41,056 nucleotides of DNA from Nitrospirota bacterium (GTDB lineage: Bacteria; Nitrospirota; Thermodesulfovibrionia; Thermodesulfovibrionales; Magnetobacteriaceae), in NCBI GenBank assembly GCA_015233015.1, contig JADFYO010000030.1, positions 1-41,056 on the forward strand, written 5' to 3'. The position numbers were made by a program, and so were the translations under genes. The first letter of the stretch is position 1, and the number at the start of each line of letters is the position of its first letter. Below the pieces are notes generated by a model that saw only the letters and a list, made by a program, of their open reading frames with translations, had not been told where the DNA came from and made no database searches. Below are positions 15,836 to 22,831 of this stretch, one piece after another.

Positions 15836-15862
15836 TTATCGGTATTATATTAAGAAACTTTA
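15836..15862 (-). promoter_or_regulatory. flagellar sigma-28 (FliA) type promoter
   Basis: On the minus strand, TAAAGTTT (15862-15855) is followed after exactly 11 bases by ACCGATAA (15843-15836). The known FliA consensus is TAAAGTTT-N11-GCCGATAA, so 15 of 16 consensus bases match. The predicted start is about 38 bases upstream of the ATG at 15790. This is the strongest promoter call in the window. Confidence 0.8.
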
Positions 15863-15958
15863 GGACAAAATGAAAAATATTTTTTGACGCTATATTTTTT
15901 TAGAAGACATATTATAGAAAGGCAGCCGTACCGGTGTCAATAAGCGTTAACTATCTAT

Positions 15959-15964
15959 TATAAT
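15959..15964 (+). promoter_or_regulatory. -10 box for ksgA
   Basis: A perfect TATAAT lies 11 bases before the GTG start of ksgA. The matching -35 is weak (TGTCAA at 15935-15940, 18-base spacing). The leader would be only about five bases. Motif match only. Confidence 0.3.
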
Positions 15965-15975
15965 AAGAGAAGCCT

Positions 15976-16740
15976 GTGAAAAAGAGAAAATTAGGACAGC
16001 ATTTCCTCTATGATGACGCGATTCTCGGGAAAATCGTTGCAGCCGCAAACATTTCCCCTGGCGACATAGTAGTGGAAATAGGCCCTGGCACAGGTTCTCT
16101 TACAGAAAAACTCATAGGCAAGGCAAAAAAAGTCATCGCCATAGAGTTGGACAAAAACCTCTATGACAGGCTTAAAGAACGTTTCAGAGGGGTCTTAAAC
16201 CTGGAACTGGTAAACTGTGACGCGCTGCAATACGATTATAAAGCAGCCGGCACGTTTAAAGTGGCCGCGAATATACCGTATTATATCACCACACCGCTGA
16301 TATTCAGGCTGCTCGGAGAAAGAGAAACCCTCGCCGGCATGACCCTCATGGTTCAAAAAGAACTGGCAGAGCGTATCGCCTCACCACCGGGGAGGAAATC
16401 CTATGGCGTGCTTTCAATAATGGCGCAGCTTGTAAGCGTCCCTGAAATTAAGTTTATCGTTTCCAGAAATTCGTTCAGACCGCCTCCAGAAGTGGACTCC
16501 GCCGTCATAGACTTTCAAATGTTGAAGGATAAGGAAAAGATATCGATTGCCGACGAGAAATTGTTTGCCGCAATTGTCAGGACATCGTTTTCCATGCGCA
16601 GGAAGACTTTAGGCAATAACCTAAAGGGGTTTGGCTCAGGAGTTGGCGACATGCTGAATTCTATAGGAATTGACCCTCGACGAAGACCGGAAACACTGAG
16701 CATCGATGAGTATGCCCGCATAACCAACGCACTTGCGTAA
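15976..16740 (+). CDS. ksgA: 16S rRNA (adenine1518-N6/adenine1519-N6)-dimethyltransferase
   Basis: 254 residues, normal length. It dimethylates two adjacent adenines in the helix 45 loop of 16S rRNA during late 30S assembly. KLGQHFLYD at the start, the SAM-binding VVEIGPGTGSLT, AIELD, and the catalytic NIPYYITTPLIF (N-I-P-Y) are all typical of RsmA/KsgA. The C-terminal FSMRRKTLGNNL helix is also typical. The start is GTG at 15976. It stands alone, transcribed away from the sigma-28 unit. Confidence 0.96.
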   Translation: MKKRKLGQHFLYDDAILGKIVAAANISPGDIVVEIGPGTGSLTEKLIGKAKKVIAIELDKNLYDRLKERFRGVLNLELVNCDALQYDYKAAGTFKVAANIPYYITTPLIFRLLGERETLAGMTLMVQKELAERIASPPGRKSYGVLSIMAQLVSVPEIKFIVSRNSFRPPPEVDSAVIDFQMLKDKEKISIADEKLFAAIVRTSFSMRRKTLGNNLKGFGSGVGDMLNSIGIDPRRRPETLSIDEYARITNALA

Positions 16741-16864
16741 GATTTACGGCGATTGGCGCTCTTCTATACTTCGAGGCTTTTCGCGCCTCTCACTGAGCTG
16801 CTTAATGTTTCCACTTCCACAAAGCTTCCAACCAGACACGCGACAACCCTTACTTCGCTGCGGA

Positions 16865-19159
16865 CTATTGAAACAGAGGGTTCTCTCGTTCACTGCTCAA
16901 TTCAATGCTGTAATACTCATACCTGTTCTTACCACGTTCCTTTGCCCTATACATCGCCATATCCGCTCTCTTAATAAGCACATCGGTAATGTTGCCATTT
17001 CCGCCGTTAACATCGCTGAAGGGGTATATTTCTATACCGATACTGCCGCCAATACGGCATTCATGTCCATTTACTATAAATGGTTTATTTAATGATACAA
17101 TAATCTTGTCCGCAATTGCCCCGGCGTCTTCCTTTGAGATTACTTTGGTGAGGATTATAACGAATTCATCTCCGCCAACGCGCGACACGGTATCTGATTT
17201 TCGCACAGCGCCTAATAATCTTTGTGAAACCTCTTTGAGCAGCATATCTCCGGTCTCATGTCCATAAGTATCGTTCACCGCCTTAAATTTATCTAAATCT
17301 ATAAACAGCAAAGCCATCATATTGCCTTCACGTGTGCAAAATTCAATTGCTATGTTTAATCTGTCCAAAAGCAATATCCGGTTAGGCAGAGATGTTACTA
17401 CATCATAGTGCGCGAGCTGCTGGAGCTGCTTCTCATAGTATTTTCGCTGGGATATGTTTTTAAGCACATAAACACTTTGTACTATGTTACCCGCCTCATC
17501 TTTTATCGGCGACGCCGAACACGAGACATAGATTTCATTCCCGCTGCTATCATGATGCAGGTGCTCACTCACCGCGTGCTCCCCCGTTCGTAACATATTC
17601 ATAACAGGACACGAATATTCCAGCTGATTGCAAGGTTCGGAAACTTTATGCGTAACCGCATAACAATGTTTGCCAATAACTTCATAGTCCATCACTCTGT
17701 ACTCTTTCAGGAAGGCATAATTTGTGCTGACGATGGTCAAATCCTTAACGTCTAATACAATGATGGAGTCATTTATACTGTTAATTACCGTATGAGTAAA
17801 CCTATTAATTCGCCTGATATCGTCCTCTCTTTTCCCAGCTTCGATTATGGCCGCAATCGAGTTAGTTATAGCAATAAAAGTATCCTCTTCCAACTTGCTT
17901 CTTTCGTGATTATGCCTGACGTAAAGGCATAATACGCCCAATAGAGCATTGCCGGATTTTATGGGAAGACAGTAGTGTCCATGTTCGTGTATTCCTTCGA
18001 ACGTAACAGTATGCAGGTCGTCAAGTTTGTTGGAAAATACTGTTTTACCTGTGCTGGCGGCCAGGCCGCAAAGGCATTGTCCATATTTTAAATGCGCGCA
18101 TTGATATAGTAAAGAATCGGGCAGATTTCGTTGAGCAACCATCGTCAGCTCATCCAGGTTATCGACTTTCAGGTGAATACACCCTTTATTTTCAATGCTC
18201 AGGCCTGGAATAGAAACGATAATGTCCAAAACCCTATCCAGTTTATTTTTAAGAGGAGCCTGCTCCAGGGATATTTCCAGAACATTTTTTATTGTATCCT
18301 GCAATCTCTCTCTTTGTTGCAGTTGTAAGTTATTTTCCGCTAATTCTTCTCCTAACGCAAGCTCAGACTGCACCAGTGATTCTCTTTCCCTGAGATTATC
18401 AAGTAATATACGTATATATTTAATTATTCCTCTTTGGTTTTGGCCTCTCAGCAGTTCATAGTCTTGATTTAAATTGTCTTCTGCGATGTTCATTAATATC
18501 TCATTAATCTCCTCTGGTTCAGCCCCTAATTCCTTAATAAGTGAACGTATCACCCTTATTCCGATTAATAAGCTATTCAGAATTAACACTCCGGTTATAG
18601 TTATAGCTATAATCATGTACTGATGATATGACTGATCTGATTCTGACTCGCTTTTTTTCATCTGATCTACTTGGAAGTCAGTAAGCCCTTCAGCAGCCTG
18701 CTTGAATATATCCGAGTTTCTCATTTGTCTACCAAGCAATGACTTTTTTGATTCACTCGATTCAGCCGAAACAACGGCGTTAGTCTGCTGCCGTATATCC
18801 ATTAAATAAGCTTCCTGTGCATCTATTATTTTCTTCAGAAGCATCTTGCCTTTATCACTTCTGATAACAAGCTCCAGTTTGCTTATATTTTCTATTATAG
18901 TTTTCTTATATTTATCAATCTGGTCTAATTCTACCGTAGTGTTGTCATTAGTAATAAGTAATTTAGTTATTGCTAAATCAATCCCAGCTACAGAAGATAA
19001 TATATTATCTAAGTATTCCGTTTTAACATACCTGTTACTAACTATATCATGAATCATATCCATAAATGATCGACACATAAAAATACTTATAACGCAGACT
19101 GTGATTAACGTTACGGCTATGAACCCGTGACTATATGCAAGTCTTGTTTGAACCTTCAT
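16865..19159 (-). CDS. membrane-bound GAF-PAS-GGDEF diguanylate cyclase
   Basis: 764 residues from the ATG at 19159, preceded by GGAGG five bases upstream; the longer frame runs through a G-rich leader that does not look coding. TM1 at ~11-30, a ~155-residue helical periplasmic sensor, TM2 at ~185-208, a linker and coiled coil, GAF (~305-455), PAS (~470-590) and GGDEF (~595-750). The RVGGDEF motif at 660-666 is intact and the DxLT/P-type DVVTSLPNR start is present, so c-di-GMP synthesis is likely. There is no RxxD inhibitory site at the usual place before GGDEF that I can identify with confidence. The GAF (CAHLKYGQCLCG, HGHYC) and PAS (HCYAVTHKVSEPC, SCPV) carry many Cys/His residues, suggesting metal, heme or redox sensing. 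Confidence 0.9.
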   Translation of the reverse strand: MKVQTRLAYSHGFIAVTLITVCVISIFMCRSFMDMIHDIVSNRYVKTEYLDNILSSVAGIDLAITKLLITNDNTTVELDQIDKYKKTIIENISKLELVIRSDKGKMLLKKIIDAQEAYLMDIRQQTNAVVSAESSESKKSLLGRQMRNSDIFKQAAEGLTDFQVDQMKKSESESDQSYHQYMIIAITITGVLILNSLLIGIRVIRSLIKELGAEPEEINEILMNIAEDNLNQDYELLRGQNQRGIIKYIRILLDNLRERESLVQSELALGEELAENNLQLQQRERLQDTIKNVLEISLEQAPLKNKLDRVLDIIVSIPGLSIENKGCIHLKVDNLDELTMVAQRNLPDSLLYQCAHLKYGQCLCGLAASTGKTVFSNKLDDLHTVTFEGIHEHGHYCLPIKSGNALLGVLCLYVRHNHERSKLEEDTFIAITNSIAAIIEAGKREDDIRRINRFTHTVINSINDSIIVLDVKDLTIVSTNYAFLKEYRVMDYEVIGKHCYAVTHKVSEPCNQLEYSCPVMNMLRTGEHAVSEHLHHDSSGNEIYVSCSASPIKDEAGNIVQSVYVLKNISQRKYYEKQLQQLAHYDVVTSLPNRILLLDRLNIAIEFCTREGNMMALLFIDLDKFKAVNDTYGHETGDMLLKEVSQRLLGAVRKSDTVSRVGGDEFVIILTKVISKEDAGAIADKIIVSLNKPFIVNGHECRIGGSIGIEIYPFSDVNGGNGNITDVLIKRADMAMYRAKERGKNRYEYYSIELSSERENPLFQ

Positions 19160-19171
19160 AGTGCCTCCACT

Positions 19172-19239
19172 CCCCCACCTGCCCCCCACCTGCACAACAT
19201 CTCCCCACTTGCCTACCTGCCCATGTGCCCACTTGCCCC
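19172..19239 (-). other. G-tract-rich leader upstream of the diguanylate cyclase (possible G-quadruplex)
   Basis: On the minus strand there are six or more runs of three to six G, separated by short spacers such as CAAGT, CACAT and CAGGT (plus-strand C-runs at 19172, 19182, 19203, 19220, 19228 and 19236). The block ends four bases before the ribosome site. It can fold into a G-quadruplex in the DNA or mRNA leader. The imperfect GGGCAxxT periodicity looks like a decayed minisatellite. Confidence 0.55.
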
Positions 19240-19307
19240 GAACAAGGGCTAGAAATACTAACACAAATCCAGCCCGAATACCTTTTGAAAGACATTTTGT
19301 TGTGAAC

Positions 19308-19592
19308 TTATCCTTCCACGCCCGAAACCATATCCTTTAGTCCCTTACCGGCTCTGAACTTAGGAATTTTGGCCGCCGGAACTACCGTTTCCTCTCCGGT
19401 TTTAGGATTTCTACCCTTTCTTTCCTTTCTTTCGGATACCACGAAAGTGCCGAATCCCACGAGAATAACGCGCTCGCCATCCTTAAGTGCCTTAGAAATG
19501 TTATCAAAAACGCTGTTAATAACCTTCGACGCCTCTGTCTTCGCCATTTTCGACTCTGCTGCCACCTTGTCTATCAGTTCCGTCTTAGTCAT
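19308..19592 (-). CDS. HU family DNA-binding protein
   Basis: 94 residues from the ATG at 19592; the frame extends to 19610 only through a G-rich ribosome-site region. It starts TKTELIDKVAAESKMAK. The central VGFGTFVV..RKERKGRNP is the beta-arm with the proline that inserts into DNA, and KIPKFRAGKGLK closes the fold. It is a nucleoid protein that binds and bends DNA as a dimer (HU/IHF family); the sequence alone does not separate HU from IHF here, but the motif fits HU better. A good promoter lies upstream. Confidence 0.94.
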   Translation of the reverse strand: MTKTELIDKVAAESKMAKTEASKVINSVFDNISKALKDGERVILVGFGTFVVSERKERKGRNPKTGEETVVPAAKIPKFRAGKGLKDMVSGVEG

Positions 19593-19623
19593 GGTACCGC
19601 CCCCTCCCAACTAATTTTAAGAA

Positions 19624-19647
19624 TTTGCACACAGAAATTGTGCCAAA
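19624..19647. promoter_or_regulatory. inverted repeat just downstream of the HU promoter
   Basis: TTTGCACA and TGTGCCAAA form an imperfect dyad with a central CAGAAAT, at about +5 to +28 of the predicted HU transcript. An operator or leader hairpin is possible; no regulator can be named. Confidence 0.35.
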
Positions 19648-19654
19648 CGTGCTT

Positions 19655-19684
19655 ATTATACGGGATTTCAGCGGTATGCGTCAA
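19655..19684 (-). promoter_or_regulatory. sigma-70 promoter of the HU gene
   Basis: TTGACG (19684-19679) and TATAAT (19660-19655), separated by 18 bases, read on the minus strand. The predicted leader is about 55 bases. Confidence 0.6.
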
Positions 19685-19827
19685 TATGTATAAAAAATAA
19701 ACATGGGGGCTGCACTAAACGTTTTTTCGCTGTTTGAGAATACTAAAGTTAAACGGTTTCTGCTGCGATTTGTCATTATTATCTGTTAAAATGGTTCAGG
19801 AATAGTTTATGATACTGCCTGGACAGG

Positions 19828-20869
19828 ATGAAAAGAGATTACGTAATGAATCTATTACTGGTTGTCTGTTCTCTCGTTGTAGTTATTGCGCTGTTATTTG
19901 TGTTTGAAGCCGTACTAAGGCGAAACGGCATCGTAAAACCCATTAGCAGCTCACAGGAGCTTTTTATTCCTAATGCCTTTGGGTCCAGTAAGGGAAACGC
20001 TAAAGACGTTGAGGCCTTCTCGTTCGGTGAAAAGATATATACAGATAAATACGGGTTTCGCGTCCCGAAAGGTTATAGGCACATCGATAAACACTATGCC
20101 GGGACTATCCTTATCCTTGGAGACTCAATCGCCTTCGGCACTGGTGTGAAAGAAGAGTACACGGCTGCCGGTCTGCTGCGCTCGAAGCTGCCGGATATGA
20201 GAGTGTATAACTCTGGCGTAATTAGGATATAATTCGTACGACTATGAAAATGTCGTAAGGCATTTTCTGCCCTCTCATCCGGAAGTCGGCAGGGTATATC
20301 TGATTTATTGTCTGAACGATTTAAACGCGGACTCCTCCGCCCTTATAGACCATGAGCTGAACACCCGCGCCAGAAAGACAACCCTCTATGACAGAGTAAG
20401 GCTCGTGGGTATTTTTTCCAGACTGAACGAATTCCTCAAGAGCAGGTCGCTGCTTTATTTATATCTGAAGGGTCTTCTTACCGACCCTCAGATGAGGTTT
20501 TACAAAGCCGAGGCCATGTACTATAATGAGGACAACGATGTTATATTTAACAAAAACATCCAACCCATCTTAAATATTGCCAAGACCCTCGAGGGATACC
20601 AGATTCCCTTTACAGTGATTATCGCCCCCTATGAGGCACAACTTAGGAAGGGGGAAGCACTCCTGCAACCGCAGAAAAAACTATCCGCCTTCTTCAGCTC
20701 TAACGGCATAGACTACATTGATCCCGTGCCGGATTTTCTGGCGGCGGGGGTCTCCTCGAAGGAGTTATATCTGTTTTGCGACCCTATGCATCTTTCTGAA
20801 AAAGGACATAGGGTTATGTTCGGGGCGCTTATGAGGCGCTCGCACTTGGTTTTCAGTTCAACTCATTAA
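19828..20869 (+). pseudogene. SGNH/GDSL-family hydrolase, broken by a single-base frameshift
   Basis: Two frames together encode one ~346-residue protein. The first frame (19828-20232) has a membrane anchor (NLLLVVCSLVVVIALLFVF) and LILGDSIAFGTGV, the nucleophile-serine block of SGNH hydrolases. It breaks after YNSGVI. The protein continues in the next frame without a gap (GYNSYDYENVVRHFLP, then YCLNDLN, the conserved Asn block) and ends with CDPMHLSEKGH, which carries the catalytic Asp and His. Removing one A near 20224 restores a continuous protein. All catalytic blocks survive, so this is either a recent mutation or a sequence error. Such anchored SGNH proteins often modify (for example deacetylate or acetylate) surface polysaccharides. 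Confidence 0.8.
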
Positions 20870-20952
20870 CTAAGTAATTAGTCCCTAACATCCCCAATCC
20901 GGTAAGTCAAGGGAGTCTCAGTTTCCAGATGCTGCAAGGGTTTCAACTGAAG

Positions 20953-20964
20953 GTGTCTTGACAC
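20953..20964 (+). promoter_or_regulatory. palindrome overlapping a perfect -35 box upstream of korB
   Basis: GTGTCTTGACAC is a perfect dyad (GTGTC-TT-GACAC) that contains TTGACA (20958-20963). The -10 at 17 bases is weak (TTAAAC); a TATAAT also occurs at 21002-21007. This could be an operator over the korB promoter, or a decayed end of a repeat like the MITE at 5043. The gap 20870-21074 holds no gene. Confidence 0.3.
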
Positions 20965-21033
20965 ACATTTTTTTATTCTGTTAAACATGATAATAATATG
21001 TTATAATCGGGACAAGTGCGAGTGTTGAGCGAA

Positions 21034-21062
21034 GGGGGCTTTCCCCCTGGGGGCTTTCCCCC
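21034..21062. repeat. two tandem GGGGGCTTTCCCCC palindromes before korB
   Basis: The units are 21034-21047 and 21049-21062, separated by one T. Each folds into a five-base GC stem with a CTTT loop. They lie 12 bases before the korB start and could hinder ribosome access or pause transcription. Confidence 0.75.
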
Positions 21063-21074
21063 TCTTTAGATGAT

Positions 21075-21821
21075 ATGGGAATGAAAAAAATATTTACACG
21101 GCCAGAAAGCCTTACCGAAACTCCGTTCCGGTTTTGTCCGGGATGCGGGCACAGCATTGTGCACAGGATTATTGCCGAGGTCATAGACGAGCTTGGCATC
21201 AGGGAGCGTGTCATAGGGATAGCCCCGGTAGGCTGCGCGGTATTCGCGTACGATTATTTCAATTTCGATGTGATAGAATGTGCCCACGGCAGACCCCCGG
21301 CCGTTGCTACCGCACTTAAGAGGGTACATCCCGACGCCATAGTGTTTTCATACCAGGGCGACGGGGACCTTGCCGCAATCGGCACAGCCGAGATAATTCA
21401 TGCCGCAAACAGGGGCGATAATCTCTCGGTATTTTTTATCAACAACGCCACATACGGCATGACTGGCGGGCAGATGGCCCCTACGACTATCCTGAAGCAG
21501 CAGACAACCACATCCCAAAAGGGCAAGTCCAGCACGAACGAGGGCTTCCCGCTGAAGGTCTCAGAGCTGATTGCCACCATAGATGGGGCGGTCTTCGTTG
21601 CGCGCACCTCGCTTGAGGATATAAAAAGCGTTCTTACCACAAAGATGCTGATAAAAAAAGTCTTTGAAAACCAGATAGAAAAAAAAGGGTTCAGTTTTCT
21701 CGAAATACTGTCGCCATGTCCGACTGACTGGCATTACACCCCTGCGGACTCTATGAAGTGGATAAAAAACGAGATGATGGCAGTTTATAAAAGCGGAATA
21801 ATAAAAGACTTGCACGGGTAA
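21075..21821 (+). CDS. korB: 2-oxoacid:ferredoxin oxidoreductase, beta subunit
   Basis: 248 residues. The beta subunit binds thiamine diphosphate: FCPGCGHSIVH at the start, GDGDLAAIG for the Mg-diphosphate site, and NNATYGMTGGQMAPTT, typical of 2-oxoglutarate or branched-chain 2-oxoacid enzymes. The enzyme links a 2-oxoacid plus CoA to the acyl-CoA, CO2 and reduced ferredoxin, reversibly. The gamma subunit follows after seven bases. The alpha subunit (korA), normally directly upstream, is missing; a broken SGNH gene lies there instead. The start may be the second ATG at 21081. Substrate cannot be fixed from sequence. Confidence 0.9.
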   Translation: MGMKKIFTRPESLTETPFRFCPGCGHSIVHRIIAEVIDELGIRERVIGIAPVGCAVFAYDYFNFDVIECAHGRPPAVATALKRVHPDAIVFSYQGDGDLAAIGTAEIIHAANRGDNLSVFFINNATYGMTGGQMAPTTILKQQTTTSQKGKSSTNEGFPLKVSELIATIDGAVFVARTSLEDIKSVLTTKMLIKKVFENQIEKKGFSFLEILSPCPTDWHYTPADSMKWIKNEMMAVYKSGIIKDLHG

Positions 21822-21828
21822 TTAAATA

Positions 21829-22404
21829 ATGGAAAAGAGGATTTTAATAGGCGGCTCAGGCGGCCAGGGTATCCTGTTCATGGGGAAAGTAATAGCCAGC
21901 GCCGCAATGAACAATGGAAAGAACGTAACGTGGTTTCCATCCTATGGCGCAGAGATGCGCTGCGGCACGGCAAACTGCACTGTGATCATCTCGGAAGAGC
22001 CAATAGGCTCGCCGGTGTTCAGACATGCGGACATACTAGTGGTGTTTACAGAGGCGTCACTGAATAAATTTGCGCCGCGGCTCAATAAAGACGGTTATCT
22101 GTTTTATGACTCATCGCTGATAACCTTTAACAGCGGAGTTCATAACGGCGCGATTGGCATAAATGTCACCACGATGGCCAGAGAACTTGGCAACACCAAG
22201 GCGGCAAACATGATAATGCTTGGGGCTGCGGCAGCCATTACCGGCCTGATGGGAAAGGAAGACCTGCTCATTGCTATTGAAAGCGATGATATGTCAGAGT
22301 GTATGCTTAAGGCGCTGTCTATTAACAAACGCGCCATTTTAAAGGGATATGAGATAGTTGAAAATCAGGAAAGCGGTTTGTTCCGAAATCGGACATGTAC
22401 ATAA
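21829..22404 (+). CDS. korC: 2-oxoacid:ferredoxin oxidoreductase, gamma subunit
   Basis: 191 residues, normal for the gamma (Pfam POR) domain. It opens RILIGGSGGQGILFMGKVIA and has the SYGAEMRCGTANCTVIIS motif seen in KorC/VorC-type subunits, then PRLNKDGYLFYDSSLI. It forms the CoA-handling part of the complex with KorA and KorB. Seven bases separate it from korB, and the acetyltransferase gene overlaps its 3' end by 47 bases, so the three genes are one transcript. Confidence 0.9.
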   Translation: MEKRILIGGSGGQGILFMGKVIASAAMNNGKNVTWFPSYGAEMRCGTANCTVIISEEPIGSPVFRHADILVVFTEASLNKFAPRLNKDGYLFYDSSLITFNSGVHNGAIGINVTTMARELGNTKAANMIMLGAAAAITGLMGKEDLLIAIESDDMSECMLKALSINKRAILKGYEIVENQESGLFRNRTCT

Positions 22405-22831
22405 ACTTATAAACGAATATGCCTCCAGAGAGTTGATGCTGCCGCGGTCTTTAAACGAGCTGTATGAGAATCTCAGGGATTATTATGTTTGTGAGGTTGA
22501 GAAACAGGGGATTGTTGGGGTGTGCGCCCTGCACATCCTGTGGGAGGATTTGGCGGAAGTGAAATCTCTGGTCGTAAGAGACACAGTGCAAAGACAAGGC
22601 ATTGGCCGCAGGCTTATCGACTGCTGTAAGGAGGAGGCCGTCAATCTGGGGCTAGGACAGGTGTTCGCGCTGACCTATGTCAAGGGGTTTTTCACGCATA
22701 TAGGTTTTAAAGAGATAGACAAGGCTCTGCTGCCTCATAAAATATGGGGGGATTGCATTCGATGTCCCAAATTCCCGGACTGTGACGAACAGGCGGTGAT
22801 AATAAAGGTTAAAAATGCCAAAAATGACTGA
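22358..22831 (+). CDS. GNAT N-acetyltransferase, ArgA-like (N-acetylglutamate synthase type)
   Basis: 157 residues. IRKAVCSEIGHVHKLINEYA starts the GNAT fold. LVVRDTVQRQGIGRRLID is the acetyl-CoA loop (Q/RxxGxG/A). The ending KIWGDCIRCPKFPDCDE with four Cys is typical of the short ArgA-like acetyltransferases of arginine synthesis (glutamate to N-acetylglutamate). The start is TTG at 22358, inside korC; the KIRKA beginning supports it. It overlaps the response regulator by 17 bases. The product assignment is by family resemblance; no other arg gene is present. Confidence 0.82.
   Translation: MKIRKAVCSEIGHVHKLINEYASRELMLPRSLNELYENLRDYYVCEVEKQGIVGVCALHILWEDLAEVKSLVVRDTVQRQGIGRRLIDCCKEEAVNLGLGQVFALTYVKGFFTHIGFKEIDKALLPHKIWGDCIRCPKFPDCDEQAVIIKVKNAKND

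Noticed and set aside
16773-16789. Terminator between ksgA and the diguanylate cyclase
   Set aside because: GAGGC...GCCTC gives only a five-base stem with no T-run, too weak to call.
19160-19264. N-terminal extension of the diguanylate cyclase frame
   Set aside because: Encodes a Gly/Trp-rich stretch from a G-rich repeat, whereas the inner ATG at 19159 has a good ribosome site directly before the membrane segment.
19743-19770. Second sigma-28 promoter before the SGNH hydrolase
   Set aside because: TAAAGTTA is present, but the -10 half does not match CCGATAA at the required spacing.
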